Of a stretch of 64,000 bases of DNA, positions 32,654 through 45,449 are shown in pieces (position 1 is the stretch's first letter; every line of letters starts with the position of its first letter). The translations under genes and the position numbers were made by a program. The notes under the pieces were generated by a model. That model did no database searches and had not been told where the DNA came from. It worked only from the letters and a program-made list of their open reading frames with translations. The stretch comes from Dichomitus squalens LYAD-421 SS1 (Eukaryota; Basidiomycota; Agaricomycetes; Polyporales; Polyporaceae), in the NCBI RefSeq assembly GCF_000275845.1, contig NW_006766943.1, positions 128,002 to 192,001 on the forward strand. The letters are read 5' to 3'.

Positions 32654-34672
32654 TCGTCATCATATTCCCTGATGCTCTTCGAGACCGCCAATCGTTCCAC
32701 CCCCACATGCAAACAAAATGCGGGCCGCGGCACATCCGATGCCCTATCTCCACCATTCCTTCTTGGACTTTTTGGATGACCAGCGCGCCCTCGCGCATTC
32801 TCGACGCGTTCATTGCTACCGCCTGGGCGGTGCCTCATTGCTTCACCTGTCTCTCCCTGCGATTGTATCTTTATTGTGTATCTTTATTGCATAACTGTAT
32901 CACTAGCACAGAACTCTACTTCCAATTCAGTAACCTTGTCATCATTCTACCTCGTTTGAGCACAGTCGGCCGCCAGCACAGCAGAGTTCCTTGATCCAGG
33001 AGTTCAAGATTTGCCAAGCATCGCCAAAGTCGTGTCTTTCAAACCCGACTGTCATTAGGATGTGCTTGTGTGGAATACGCCCACACGGCCTGCAGCGACT
33101 CGCATCTCTCGAGCAGCGTACCGGCCTTAGCGCTCATCGGCAGCTTGTCCACGACGTCCCACTGGTGATGGACCTTCGTTTCTCCGTTTCCTGTGTCCCT
33201 CTCGGACTCGCAAATGCAGATTCAAAACGTCAAAGCTGGAAGAGAATCAACTTGGATCCGACGAGCGAGGGTCAGCAGGTTGCCGTGGAGATAGTACATT
33301 CCTGTAGTATTTGCGTGAGCTGAGGAGATGAGAGTCGGGAGATGCTTACGAGCCGTTGCTCCATGTCCCGGTCGCCGTCGCCCTCAGACAAAGAAATCAG
33401 CCTCCTGAACGTCTTGAGCGAGTTGAAGTCAGGCCCTTGTCACGGGCAAAGAGACTTGAATCCTAGCCCTGGTGCATGGTGCGCGACGCATCGCTCCCTG
33501 AGATGACGAGGTAATCTGGACCGGTGGAGGCCACGATTGCGCCGGCTTGCTGGTCCTTCCCTTCTAAGCCCACCGGTTCGTACTTAGCGACATGAACTGA
33601 CGTCATGGGACTAGTGAGACCTACTGACCTAGCATGTACAGGAGGAAGGACCCGGCCGTGGTGTATTACGCAGAGACGGCCACGACCCAGCCTGGCGTTG
33701 CTGAGCGATAATGAGGTCCCGATGCTCCAGCGAAAGGCGCTCCATCGTCCTTCTCAAAACGACCCTGTACGTAAGTGTTTTGAAAACCTGGAGGGGATTC
33801 AAATAGCGTCGTAACGTTTGCATGGGGCGGGCCCTAGTAGACATTCATGCCGACGTGTGCTTCAACAAGGCGCGGTTTGAGAGATGTTGAGACGAGGATC
33901 GTGTGCTTTCCCCCATCGCCGACGGACGAAACGTGAGGGTGGCGGTAGTAACGTCCGGGTTTCTCCGAACTTCAGTCAACGTCTGGCATGACAGTGCACC
34001 GTGGGCAGGGCCATCTGCGCCGCCTGACCTCGCAGTATTGGCATGGTTCTCAGCAGTGTACTAATGTCCGAAACCGCCATAACATTATGAAGAACGTCGA
34101 TGTCGACGTTCAAGACCGGATACTGCATTTGTGGAGCAACACGTCAAAGGTGTCAGCATATTCCTATGCGCTGTCGCATTCCTGTATGCACCTTTATGAC
34201 CTGCAACGTCTCTGAGTTTCAGGTGTTTGTCCTAAAGCCGAGCCGAGCGGTAACGCGGCAGGGCAAACGAGTGGCGTTAGCTACCTGTTCTTGGTATCGA
34301 CACGTCAACTACTTAAACGTTCATGACCTGATAACAAGTGGTTCAGTTGAATGACTTCTGACACGCCGCACTGTAGGAATGGGAGGCGGATGAACGGTAG
34401 ACAAGTTACGCATCTTGATAGACACAACGTAGACAGAGCGCATCTACATCGGGATGAATATTGTGCAACTCGTCGACGATGGGTCACATGACGTCGAAGT
34501 TGGACGCTCGACGTGAAGTGCGTTTGAACATCGGTCGACAAAGGCGGCGGAATAGAGGACACATGTACTCGATCCTAATGATACATCTGTGGTATGACAA
34601 GTAATCCAGCAAGCAAGAAAGTCCATACGTGCTCCGCGCCGCCACATTCCTGCAAGGTTCCTGCCGCGCCTT
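32654..34672. other. 2 kb without a resolved gene
   Basis: Plus-strand frames are short and unrecognised. Minus-strand coding-like pieces lie at 33039-33640 (listed separately). The rest (33650-34670) shows nothing I can support. Confidence 0.4.
33039..33640 (-). pseudogene. Possible degraded or unresolved gene fragment
   Basis: Minus-strand pieces with protein-like composition: AKYEPVGLEGKDQQAGAIVA and STGPDYLVISGSDASRTMHQ end at a TAG. After another stop come PDFNSLKTFRRLISLSEGDG and DRDMEQRL, ending at a plausible GTAAGC donor. Further on, HHQWDVVDKLPMSAKAGTLL and ERCESLQAVWAYSTQAHPND run to a TGA at 33039-33041. Either a multi-exon gene I could not assemble or, given the stops, a decaying copy. 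Family not recognised. Confidence 0.3.
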
Positions 34673-36490
34673 TTACAGCTTCGACTTGAACTGATCCTCC
34701 GTGACACCCTTGCCCATCGCAGCCGTGGACGACACGCCACCGGTAACGGTCTTCAACAGGCTGTCCGCATAGTCCGCCCCACTCCACTTCTGATGAGTGA
34801 GCACGTCGCACCCACTCTCGCGCTCGGGCCGCTGGACAAGCTCGACGTAGGCCTTCATGCCCTCCTGCGCGTACGCCTTGGCGAAGAGGTTGCTGATGTA
34901 CGCGTTCGAGTGCAGACCACCAAGCTGCAAGACGGACATAATCAGCACGCAAGCTCAGAGCGCTCGCATTAAATAGTCATATGACTCACCGTGATGAACT
35001 GCCAGACATAGCCAAACTTCCCAAGCTGCCACACGTACGACTTCATGTCTTCCGTGTTCAAGCCGGCGGCCTCCCAGTTGAACGAAGGGCTAAGGTTGTA
35101 AGCGAGCCACTGCTTTGGCCACACAGAGTGGATGCCTTCTGCGAACTCCTTCGCCTGTGCCAGGATCGGCTTCTGCGTCTCCATCCACAGCAGGTCCGCG
35201 TACGGCGAGTACGCAATTCCGCGCCACACCGCCGACTGCGTCCCGCCCTGGAACCTGTAGAAGCCCTCGCGCGTGCGAGGCGCGTCCCAATCCCAGGAGG
35301 GTACCTGCTTCAGCCCGAATTCCTTCTGCGCGATCTGGACAGCGGCAGGCCACGAGACGTGCGCGACGCGTTTGGCGAACTGGTCAACTTGCGCCGGTGA
35401 CGCGCCCTGTGCGCGGAGCGCGTTGCTGAGCGTGGTCGAGAAAAGCTCGAGCTTCGCAGCCGCGATCCACCGCTCCTCGACGGCTTCGAGCGCGGCACCA
35501 GTCTTGCCGGCGCGCTCGGCCTCCGTGAGCTCGACGACGAGCGGGCGAAGGCTTGGGTTCGTCGAGCCGAGGATGTACGCGTGGTCGCGCTCGTCGATGT
35601 TGCTCGTGATAAGCGTCGCAGCCTCGGAGTCAATACGCGCGATGACGAGGTTGCTCACGCCCATGATGTCGAACTGGAGACGGATCGCGACGAGGCGGTT
35701 AATGTGCTCCTGCACGGGCACGAGCACCTTGCCCGCCATGTGCCCACACTTCTTCGTGCCGGGCGCCTGGTCTTCAATGTGGATTCCGGCGGCGCCGCGC
35801 TCGACGAACAACTTCGCGAGCTTCATGACCGCAGTCAATCCGCCATGGCCGGTGTCTGCGTCAGCGATGATCGGTCGGAGGTAGTCAATGGCGGGCGTCT
35901 TCGCGAGCTCGGCCTCCGACAGGCGGGAGCGCTCCTCGCGCTGTTTGCGGTCGTGGAAGAGTTGTGCCGTGAACAGGTGCTCAACCTTATTAGGCACCGT
36001 GTTGGATGGATAATCCGCCAAGTCCGGACCTGGCTCATGCGTGGTCGACGCCGTGCTCGACGACTGCCAGCCGGAGACGTAAACGGTTTCGAGGTACCTG
36101 GCCATCTGTGTGACCTGCACGGGGTCAAGGCTGCATCGTGTGATCAGCAGACGCCTTGACAGTGAGACGACAGAGCACTTACGCGCCATAGGTATGCGAT
36201 GGAGTGCCGTTCTGGAAATGCCCAGAAAGGATACGCCAGAGCTTCTTGCCCTGGATGTCTGAGGGGTACGAGATGGGGATCGTGCCACGCTTGGCGACGA
36301 CCTCAGCCGCAGTGTAGGGACGCGTGGTCTTCCACCAGCGGGAGTCCTGTTCGACGCGACGAATGACGAGCGCAAACAGTCAGCAACACGTGTGACATAG
36401 TGGGCAAGCACGCTGCAGACATACCTTCCACCACCGTTCGACCTGCGCAACTTCCTCCTCGAAGGCCTTGCGCTCGTTCAAGTGAGCCAT
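34673..36490 (-). CDS. ICL1: Isocitrate lyase, peroxisomal type
   Basis: Splits isocitrate to succinate and glyoxylate, first step of the glyoxylate cycle. Four exons: 36425-36490, 36183-36346, 34990-36130 and 34673-34924, phase-consistent, 540 aa. Start [20 protein letters not shown] is the usual N-terminus. [60 protein letters not shown] and [20 protein letters not shown] are canonical; KKCGHM carries the catalytic Cys. [17 protein letters not shown] and the C-terminal [20 protein letters not shown] complete the fold. The protein ends in KSKL, a consensus PTS1, so import into peroxisomes/glyoxysomes is predicted. A later methylisocitrate-lyase assignment is less likely given the length and the KKCGHM context. 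Expression is expected on acetate, fatty acids or ethanol (family knowledge). Confidence 0.96.
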
Positions 36491-37123
36491 CGTTCAAATG
36501 CGTATCCTGAGGGAAATGGTTGTGGGCTGTGGGGGAGGTCGTTTGGAGGATGCGGGGGAGCGTGTGGGGGGATGTTAGCGATCGGAAAGCCATTCCAGTG
36601 TCATTTTGTAGGACCTGGTGGCTGGGATGGACCGTCTGAAATGGGCTCTACCGTAACGCCGGCGCATGTGATTCGAGACCTCCGTTAGCTGCCCACGGGT
36701 ATACTAGCGCCGGTGGAGTCCCGCCCAGGCGCTCGGTGCGCCGTCACCCTCCCGCTTGCAAACCGCTCTCGAGTCGGCCGAAACGCTCCCGAGAGAGCCC
36801 GGGCTGTCAGAATTCGCCTCGACTCAATCCCATGGACGCACTCTCAGTACGGCGATAAGGGGAGAGCCCACCGCTTATACGCTCTAACACCTCACGTTTG
36901 CGGGGCAGACGATCGTCGCCTGCGTCTGTGAACACCGCATCCGTTGGTCGGAACACTTACACAAGCATCTGAAGCGAGAAAACCTCGCGGTTGTTGGGCA
37001 GCTTGGACAGACGCCGCGTCGAAAGTTACGGTATGCCGTACCGAGCTGGAATTGGTGCCGGCATGCGCGAATCTGCAATTTGAAAAGGCCTGGATGGTCC
37101 ATGCCGGAATGTGTTTTCCTGGC
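36491..37123. other. Spacer between ALG7 3' end and isocitrate lyase promoter
   Basis: 633 bp between two minus-strand genes. The part just above 36490 is the isocitrate lyase promoter/5' leader; no clear TATA or other gene was seen. Confidence 0.45.
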
Positions 37124-39180
37124 CTACCGTCTGTTCCCATCGTACACCAAACTGGCTAGCCCGTAACGAATGAAGAACGCCACCAGACTCCCGCAAACCT
37201 AGAGGAACAGATGTCAGACGCTTGCAATCCACCCCCGCGATGCAACGAGCGCGCTAGACTCAGTGTTTTTCCCACGACTAGCAAGCGGGGTAATCATGGG
37301 ACTTCATGGTCGTCGACTCCGCAGCGTTCATTTCGCTCAAGCACGCCATCGGGCAGTCAAGACTTCGCTCCGACAAGGGCGGAGAGCAGACGTTCAGGAC
37401 GTAAAGAGAGGAATTGCGTTGCTCACCTGTGTCGAAATCAGCACGCGCGTGAGACTGTCCTCCCTCCTCGGTCCGAACCGGAGCAGGAACACGTTCAGGA
37501 TCGTCAAATTGGTCGTCGACGCGATCTCGCCCGTCTTCTCGTCGACTGCGAGATCCACGAGACCGAGCGCGGAATACAGACGGAGGACGAGAGTGGAGAG
37601 TCGAGATGGGCGCTTGTCTTTGAATTCCGCTCGTGAGGGGTGGAGGAGCTGTGTATCGGGATCGAATCTGCCGGAATCGACGGAAGAGCGAGAGTCAGTT
37701 CGGTACGGCCGAACGTGCAATGATTGATGCGGGGAAGGCGGGATTCCTTCGAATCCGGGAAGCGACGCGCAAGTCGAGCGGTGGAAGGAGAGTACGTACC
37801 TCGGGACGCGATGCCTAGGGCAGGGGATAAGCCCGAACAGTTGCGGACATGACAGCACGAAGTTGAAAATCTGGGGTAGGAAGAAGAGGAGCAGCGTCTT
37901 TGAGTAATGCGCCTGGATACCGACGACAGCGAAGGCCATGCCCGTGACATAGCACAACGTATCGCCTGGGAAGGCGCGCGCGGGATACCTGCATCGCGAG
38001 TTCGCGCATGTCAGCACTCCATGACATCGTTCAACTCGGGTCAAGCATAACCGATGAAGGCATGCGCACCAGTTGTGATACATGAACCCCAGACACACGC
38101 CAAGCAGCGGCAGCATGAAGTACAAGCTGAGCAAATGCCGCTCGACCAGGATTCTGCTGCCGTATGCCATCCCCGCACTCCATACTCCTCCGACCTTGAC
38201 GCCATCTGTTACGTGCAGCGGTAAGGGGATGCGGAATCCGACGGCCCATGGGAGGAAGAGAAGGTCGTTGAGAATGATGGACAGCGAGATGACAACCGCC
38301 TGCGAGACCTCTGACCCGTTTATACCCGCCAGTATATTGATGCTATTGGTGCAGAAGGTTGAGAGTAGGGACATGTACACGTAGTACAGCGGACCTGTGA
38401 GGAAGGATCAGGGAAGGAGAAGTGCAGTGAGGGGGGAAGGGGACTGACCCAGGTGTAGCAGCGTGCCAAGCAACCATCGTAATGGTAAGGGCACGACGAC
38501 GTCGGTCGCCCCGCGCTCCGAGTAATAGACGATGAGCAGAGGGATGGACGCAATGATGGGTATCGGTAGCTTGTGTCTCCACCGAATGTCGAAGACATCG
38601 TCTAAGAAGCCGAGCATAGTGGCCATGAGAAGAGACAACAGGGATGAGAGATACACTGCTAGCTTTCAATAGCATAGATTCGGTACATGCGACTTGAACG
38701 AGCTGAGGACGACTCACTTGATGATGCGGAAACTCGTCCACCACAAGTCCTTCGCGAGCCCTCTGCGGAGAGTCATGGTATTTGGTGATAGATTCGGTGA
38801 AAGCATAAGGAATAAATAGGATGAGAAGTATGATGTATATTGAAGCGCAAATGAGGCCCTGACTCTCCGGACTGGCAAGGCGTGGTGCTTGAGTACCTGT
38901 GGGACGAATGGTTGGCACGAACTCACATAGGCGAATCATAGGTCTTCAGCAGATCTCTCCCCTTCAGGTTCGCACGAATGAACGTCGGACCTAGTGCGGG
39001 AATAAGGTATAGGGAGCCTAGCAGCGCAAAGATAGACAGTCCAACTGAGGCATGCAGCGCGGGTAATGGCGGTGCGGGATCTATGAGGGGCCGGAGGAGG
39101 AACCAAGCTGCAGTTGGTACTGAGATGAATAACAAGACATTTGGCAGCGGCCGCGGACGAATGGCTTGTTCTTGCGCCAT
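37124..39180 (-). CDS. ALG7: UDP-GlcNAc:dolichyl-phosphate GlcNAc-1-phosphotransferase ALG7
   Basis: First committed enzyme of N-glycosylation in the ER membrane, the target of tunicamycin. Seven exons: 38927-39180, 38718-38871, 38449-38662, 38070-38394, 37800-37988, 37427-37667 and 37124-37198; 483 aa. Multiple membrane segments are visible (LHASVGLSIFALLGSLYLIP; ICASIYIILLILFIPYAF; VYLSSLLSLLMATMLGFLDD). Family motifs: LKGRDLLKTYDSPIPESQGL (dolichol-P side), MLGFLDDVFDIRWRHKLPIP with the catalytic Asp pair, CTNSINILAGINGSEVSQAV, and YPARAFPGDTLCYVTGMAFA. The short last exon (FFIRYGLASLVYDGNRR) is preceded by a 228-nt intron, which I accept because it restores the usual C-terminus. Confidence 0.93.
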
Positions 39181-39555
39181 GTCGGAGTGAGCGGTAGGTG
39201 CTCTCAAGTTGTATACCACGCAGTTCTGGATAGTCTGAATATGACGGTTCAAGGAGAGAAGTGGACGGCGTGGCGGATTCGTGGCGGGGGCATTGGTACA
39301 GACCAGACCGCCAGCTCGTACTTACCCGACGCATTGCGGACGTGTCGAATCTCAGATTTGCTCAAACGCGTGCCACGTGCTCCTATACACCGTGGTCGGC
39401 GTCTAAACCGGGTCGCGTTTTGAGTCCGCCACTTGCCACACGCCTCTTACCACCACCACTCCTCGGCCACCCAAGCTGTTAGTCTCTATCCACTCTGTAC
39501 CGCCGCAGGGTCCACCCTCATCTGTGCACAAATACAACTACATCCACCTGCGATA
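39181..39555. promoter_or_regulatory. Divergent promoter region ALG7 / F-box-like gene
   Basis: 375 bp between two divergently transcribed starts. The half near 39555 is CT/CA-rich with CACCACCACTCC-type tracts as in other leaders here. No TATA is obvious. Confidence 0.45.
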
Positions 39556-41505
39556 ATGGCCACTACCCCGCGGGAATGGCTGCAGTCCAATGGCGTGGAC
39601 CTCTCTTCAGGCTATTCGAGCAATCTTCAATCGGCGCTCCTCGTCGACACTCTCAAGGAGAGTAACTCAGCTCTCAAAGATGCCAACGCTGCTCTCAAAG
39701 ATTTAGTCTCCTCTCTGCAAAGTGAACGGGACCTCCTCATCGACAAGAACAATAAACTAGTGGCACAACTCGCTCGTCGGTTGAATCCCAATGAGGCAGC
39801 AAACGCTGATCGTGTACGTATGCCATACCTGCATCGCCCTGCTATATTTACTCAGAAAAGCCGCTATGGTATCCTGTAGGATAACCGCTTGAGTCAGCTG
39901 GATCTCTCCAAGCTTCCCCAAGAGATAGTCCTTCGCATCTGTCTAGCGGCCATACCCGACAAGTACCAGCACGACTATTCCTTTGCCGCCGGCCCTCGGA
40001 GCCCATGGTTCAAATGGTTGAACACCCGGACGGCCCTTACTCTCGTCTGTAGAGCCTGGAACGGGCCGGCTTCTGAGGCGCTGTATACCGACATAACTTT
40101 TCGACGGGCAGGCCAGATTCCCGCCCTTGCACGTACATTCCGCGCCTCAGCTGTGGTCAACGCTCCCAACCGCGCCAGATATGTGAAGCGCATCTATATG
40201 GACTGGTGCACTGTCATGTCTCACTGCGAGAAGATCGTCCGGGATGACCTCATGTATCTCTTGCAACACTGTACTGCACTCAAGTCGTTTGCGTTACGGC
40301 CTCATCCAGTTATGTGGGCCTCACACAATTCAGACGCACCAATCATCCGGCACAGACCTCACTACATCTCTAATCCGCAATGGCTTCTCAGCAAAGAAGG
40401 GAATCCCGCCTACGGCATGGCGTTAGCGTCACAGTGCGGTGCGGGACTGCAAGAACTAGCCTTCGTGGGCCCGCTGATATCCCCGCAATCACTAAATCTC
40501 TTCTGCCTACTTCAGGGAGCTGTCCATCTGAAGATTTTGATTTTGGGCGCCGTGGATTTTCCTAACGTACAAATAGGAAGTAGCCAGCCATCAATCCCTG
40601 CGCAAGTGGCTTTACCCCGTCTCGAGGAACTCCAACTTTTCCTGCACAACGACATGCCCCGGCTCCACAACTACATTTGCGGGGCATGGCACCTTCCTGT
40701 CCTCAAGAGGCTCACACTCTCGGGCTGCAACTTCTTCCCGGCGGACATTCTCGCGAAACACGGTGAGATGCTCGAATACCTACATCTCCGCTTCGTCCCA
40801 AGCACTTCGTCTCCCTGGCGCGACCAACGTCCCGAGTTCGGGTTCAGTCGTATCCGCCGCTGCTGCCCTCACATCCAGCACCTCGTCGTCCCCTTTCTCC
40901 CGGCCTACAACCTGCTATGCACCATCGACTCCCCGACGCTGCGCTACCTCGACATGTGGGGCGGGCGCCACAAGCGACGTGTCGTCGAGCTCATGTGCGA
41001 GCTGGGTCGCGCAAGCGAGCTCCCGTCCCTGCGCTCTGTTCGCATCCTCCCCTCTGCACTAGCACATATACTCCCCCAGGACGTCCCGCTCATTTGCCAC
41101 CCGACGGACGTGAGCGACGATGAAGTGCGGATGAGGACCTTCCCTGCCGCCCGCGTCCTGCAGACGTCGTGGGCGCTCTTGACAGACTGTGGCATGGACT
41201 GGGGGGTAGCGTTTTTGGACGGCGAGATGTGCGATGACGATTCCGACGGCTCGAACTACGAACCGGAGGAGCAGGGCGCGAATGAGAACGGGGACGGGGA
41301 TGACGAGGATGAGGACGACGGGACGTCTTGGGTATCAGACTCGGAGGCAGGGGATCTAGCCTCAGACGATGATACTGCGCTAAGTAGTGAAGAGGAATCT
41401 GGGATGGAGTATGACAGAGAGGCGGTATTGCAGCGTTATGCGCAGAGTCAGCAGGAGGACTTCCTGTTTGATGATGATACAGACGGCGAAGAATCTGAGG
41501 AATGA
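39556..41505 (+). CDS. F-box-like / LRR-like protein with acidic tail
   Basis: Two exons (39556-39813, 39880-41505), 627 aa. The N-terminus carries a predicted coiled coil (VDTLKESNSALKDANAALKD, LQSERDLLIDKNNKLVAQLA). An F-box-like segment follows: LSQLDLSKLPQEIVLRICLA then ALTLVCRAWNGPASEALYTD, matching the LPxEI...VCxxW pattern. Leucine-rich-type repeats come after (LHCTALKSF-like, HLKILILGAVDF, LPRLEELQLFLHNDMPRL, PVLKRLTLSGCNFF, EYLHLRF, TLRYLDMWGG). The last about 120 residues are extremely acidic (DDDSDGSNYEPEEQ, DGDDEDEDDGTSW). Agaricomycetes have many such genes; the likely role is substrate receptor of an SCF ubiquitin ligase, target unknown. Confidence 0.8.
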
Positions 41506-42177
41506 CACGTCGACATTAGAGCTCGCACAGATATCTAACGATAGTACCTTATCGTTGTAATGACACCTTTCAAAGCAGGCTCCTCAAACACCGAGATGCT
41601 TTCGAGCGGCAAAGTTGGTTGAAGAGGTAAGCGGTCTCGGATTCTCGAAAGTTGTTGTTGTAAGTGGTAAGTGATGGTCTCTTACACTTCCTTTACGCGG
41701 GACAATGTTCAGTGATAGGGACAAGCATGTAGAGGGCCGTATATGTGGCGATTGGCTGAAGCGCGTCTCAGATTACAAGATTGCGACCGCCAATGACATT
41801 TGGGTTCCACGTTTGAGTGTCGGGAAACGTAGGTTTCCCCACATGGCCGGCCACGAATACGGCCATAGTCTTGATTGTGGGCATGCGGGGAGACCTACGT
41901 TCCCGCAGTATCGCCAAGGCTCCCCTCTAAATATCATACAAGTCCTTGAGGTAAACTCGTCGGCGGCTACCAGCGAGGATCATGATGCACCGCATATGCA
42001 GACGGCGGTCTATTCGGGCCGCATCCGCGGATATCCCGATACGGATCTGACTGGGGACCCGCTTCCCACCGCGCCACCCACAGACTCGAAGACGACCGCC
42101 ACCTCTCTTATCTGCGAGGCCTCAGGCCACTAGCCCGCTCGTTGCATAATCGAAATTCAATAGATCCTTGCCGTTGA
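41506..42177. other. Intergenic region with an imperfect inverted repeat
   Basis: 672 bp. A 143-codon frame (41705-42133) is open but has no recognised domain; it overlaps an inverted repeat, CGTAGGTTTCCCCAC at about 41829 against GCGGGGAGACCTACG at about 41886 (13 of 15 pairs). Confidence 0.4.
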
Positions 42178-44782
42178 ATGTCGGCGATCATAGGCTCTTC
42201 GGAAGTGATGAAGCTCGCGCAGGATACGGCCGCTGCCGATGCCAAGGAAAGCACAACGATCCGATTTGAATGGACCCTCCGAGGACTCAAGAACCTGTTC
42301 GAGAATAGGTTAGTCTGCTAAATCAATGGATCTATGTTTAACCCGAATATCACTGACACCACTTCAGTAAAGGAGAAGCCAAGTCCAAGGTCACGAAGTC
42401 ACCCAGGTTCGGGGACGGTCGGTGGCAAGTTAGTCACCGCAGATGAATTACAGTCGCAAGCCATGAGACAGACGTGCCGCTTAGATCTTGTTCTACGCAA
42501 ACTCCGGAAACGTCGGCTCAGATGGCCAGACCTTCGTCAGTTTGTACCTCGCGTGTGAGGTACACTGATTCCAGGCTGCCGTGCGTTGTACCACATGATC
42601 GCTGAGACTGCATACAGCCTACTACTGCCGAAAAGGAGAACGCTGTGAACGGCAAGTGAGTAACACCTCTGCCAATTCATAGAGCATACTCATGACGCTA
42701 GTGTAGATGGTCTCGAGAGGGTCTTTTCAACTTCGGCTTCGAAATACGGAAGTGAGCCAGTTCACATGCGTGGGTACGCGCGACTGATGAAAGCAGTATC
42801 ACCAAGGCGATGCAGTTCAACGTGAAAGAGGCTCACGACCACTCGTTCTACTATCCTGGCGTAAGTCTACTGAAGTAAAATTTTCTACCTAGCATTGTGA
42901 CGAGTGGATGGCATAGGCACAAAATTGGGGATGGGCCCAGTTCGCTCGGAGAGACGCAGTCTATTACCAGCCAGCGACGGTCAAGCAACATGATGCGTTC
43001 GTAATCATTTGCACCATCACCTCCTCGCCGGCGACCCCAGCGTCCATGCCTGCCATTCCTCGATACCGCGTACCCCAAGATCTGCTAGACTCAATGGGTA
43101 GCCTTCTGGATGAGTGAGCGCTATCATCCCCAACAAACCCTTCATTCTAATGTACTGAGCACGCATACAGTCCATTGTACTCCGACGTTGAGTTCGTATT
43201 GCCGCAGAGAGGAAAATCCGTACCCCGGAAGATTTATGCCGCGCGTAGGCTGCTTAGCAGAGTCGCTTATTTCGATGCTAGTTCGTACCACACTCCTTGT
43301 GTATCTACTGCATCCATCCAAAGCTCACTTGTAACAGTGTTCGGCTCCGGATTCGCCGAAAGCGCTTCCAATGTCGATCTGCGCCCTGACCCACTTCCTT
43401 CGGACGACGCCAGCGTCTCAGAAACCGGCGCAATTGCTCAATACTTTGATGACACAGATCTCGAAGACGATGACAACTATTCAGTCATGCTCGACAACGA
43501 CCATGACTCCCTGATCGACGATCCTTACCCCCAAGACGTAGTCTCGGGCACTCAGCTAGGCAGTGAAGACGTGCTGCCTACTCCTATCACACAAAGCGCG
43601 ACCACCTCGCTTCCAAGCGAGAGCAACAAGAGGATCCTGATAAGTGGCGATGAGGCAAATGAGACTCGCGATGTGTTGGGACCAGACGCTTCCGATGAAC
43701 ACGAACAGTCTGCGCGAAACACGCGTCCGAAGTTGAGCCACCCGTCTACGCCGCGGAGCAGGGACGTGATGCTAGAACAGGAGGCGCAGATGCGCTCCCC
43801 GCCTCCGAGAGCTGTAGAAATTTTGCCAGTACAAAGCCAACCACGGCCTGATGTTCCCGGGCCCAAGAAGGCACGAGTGGTCGTCAAGGACGTGGCCTAC
43901 ACTACCTATCGTGCTGTCCTGTACTATGTCCGTCCTCAGTCTCCGCCCGTTTGACTACGCGCTGACTATACGCGCCCTCCATGCAGATTTACACCGACAT
44001 GATCACTTTCGCACCGCTTTCCTCTACGTTCCTCGGCCCCTCTTCCCTCCCACTCGGAACGGGCCCGCACGCGACGTCTGTCGTCTCGACCCCCGCTGCG
44101 CTCTCTTCAGAAAACCAGCTCAGCTACGTGTTTGCACGAGCGAATCAGCCTTCAGAGGCGTCAGGCGTGACGGGCTCGCTCGCTGCAGCATCACGGTCGC
44201 GGAAGGAATGGTTGGCGGAATGGGAGCGGAACAATCCTAGCCGGCCTAGGCCCGCGAGTGCGAAGTCGGTGTACCGGCTCGCGGACAGTGAGTTAATAGC
44301 TTCCGTTGTACGGCTCCCCCCCCAGAACTAACTATGGGACGGGCGTTGTGCAGAGCTAGAATTACAGGACCTGAAGGAGCGCGCGTTCCACCACATCGTC
44401 AAGTCGCTCACCGTGGAAAACGTTGCACACGAAGCTTTCTCTGCGTTCTCGGCCGCGTTCGAGGACATCCGCAAGGTTCGTGCCTGCGCCTCTAGTCTGG
44501 CCCATTATCGCGGTAGCTGTTTGACACATCGCACAGGTCGAAGTGAAGTACATGTTCGACCACTGGCTCGAGGTCCGCAAGGGCCCGCTGCTCAATATCG
44601 GGCAGCAGCTCCGGCTCGGGAGGTTCCCAGGTTTCGAAGAAGGTGTGTTATCCCTCCTGCTTGTACTGACAGCCCCGTGTTACTAACTGTATCTCATTGA
44701 TGCACATGTAGTCTGGCCGACCATCATACAGAACCTCGTCGCTGATGACAAGAAGAGCGAAAGCGAGTCATCGAGTCGTTGA
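42178..44782 (+). CDS. MATH/TRAF-like and BTB/POZ domain protein
   Basis: Basidiomycete MATH-BTB protein, likely an adaptor for Cullin-3 ubiquitin ligase. Many small exons; the first are 42178-42308, 42368-42428 and 42485-42559, and the last ends in TGA at 44780-44782. The MATH-like half reads TTIRFEWTLRGLKNLFEN, SPRFGDGRWQILFYANSGNV, QTFVSLYLACE, WSREGLFNFGFEIRN, EAHDHSFYYPG and AQNWGWAQFARRDAVYYQ. The BTB half begins DPLYSDVEFVLPQRGKSVPR, KIYAARRLLSRVAYFDAMFG and SGFAESA. A long acidic/Ser insert then precedes VVVKDVAYTTYRAVLYYIYT, which is the second half of the BTB fold. It continues with the BACK-like AFHHIVKSLTVENVAHEAFS. The roughly 180-residue insert inside the BTB fold is typical of this fungal group. 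Exon joins were checked by reading frame and motif continuity. Confidence 0.85.
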
Positions 44783-45449
44783 GGCCCCGCAACACACCCC
44801 TTGTGCTCCAAATAGTTGTTGCTTGTTGGCTGGAGGACAGTGGGGCGAAAGCTGACCGTGTATGAAAGGTTCTGCCATCTTGCTTCTCTGGGAGTAAAAT
44901 GTACTATATCCTGCTGTTGATTCGCATGCTTTCCGGCATGAATCAGTGATCTTCCCAAGAACCCGCAGCAGCTGATTTCTTTCGGTAGGCGCAAATCCTA
45001 ACGCGGGTCGAAGGCTGAGGGTCTGATAATATCTTCCGCGAGACCCTGCTTCTTGTTCTTCGGCCGCCGCATTGGGGCGATCCCGCGGACATTCGTAGGG
45101 AATCGACCAGCCTCGGACTGTCGAGCGAACCAACGCCTCAAAGTCCATACGATCAGCGCACACCGCAGTCAATCTAGGTTCGGTGTGCAGCACTCGGCAT
45201 TTCTTGCTGAGCACCGCCAGAGTTTTATCCGACGGCACCTTCGCAGACAAGTCTGACAACGAACACAGCATGCATGCTCGATGTACACCGTAATCGATTC
45301 CCCGGCGTGATGAGGCGCCCTATAATTACACAGAGACAATTTCCCGTGGGTTTCTAGTGATGAGTAGACCCGTTCTCTACACCGTAAATGACATCCGTGC
45401 AACCGCTTAGCGCGATGAGCACTGGGGCGTGGAGCTTTACCCGAGAAAC
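44783..45449. other. Convergent intergenic spacer
   Basis: Between the 3' ends of the MATH/BTB gene (+) and the GRASP gene (-). Nothing recognised. Confidence 0.45.
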
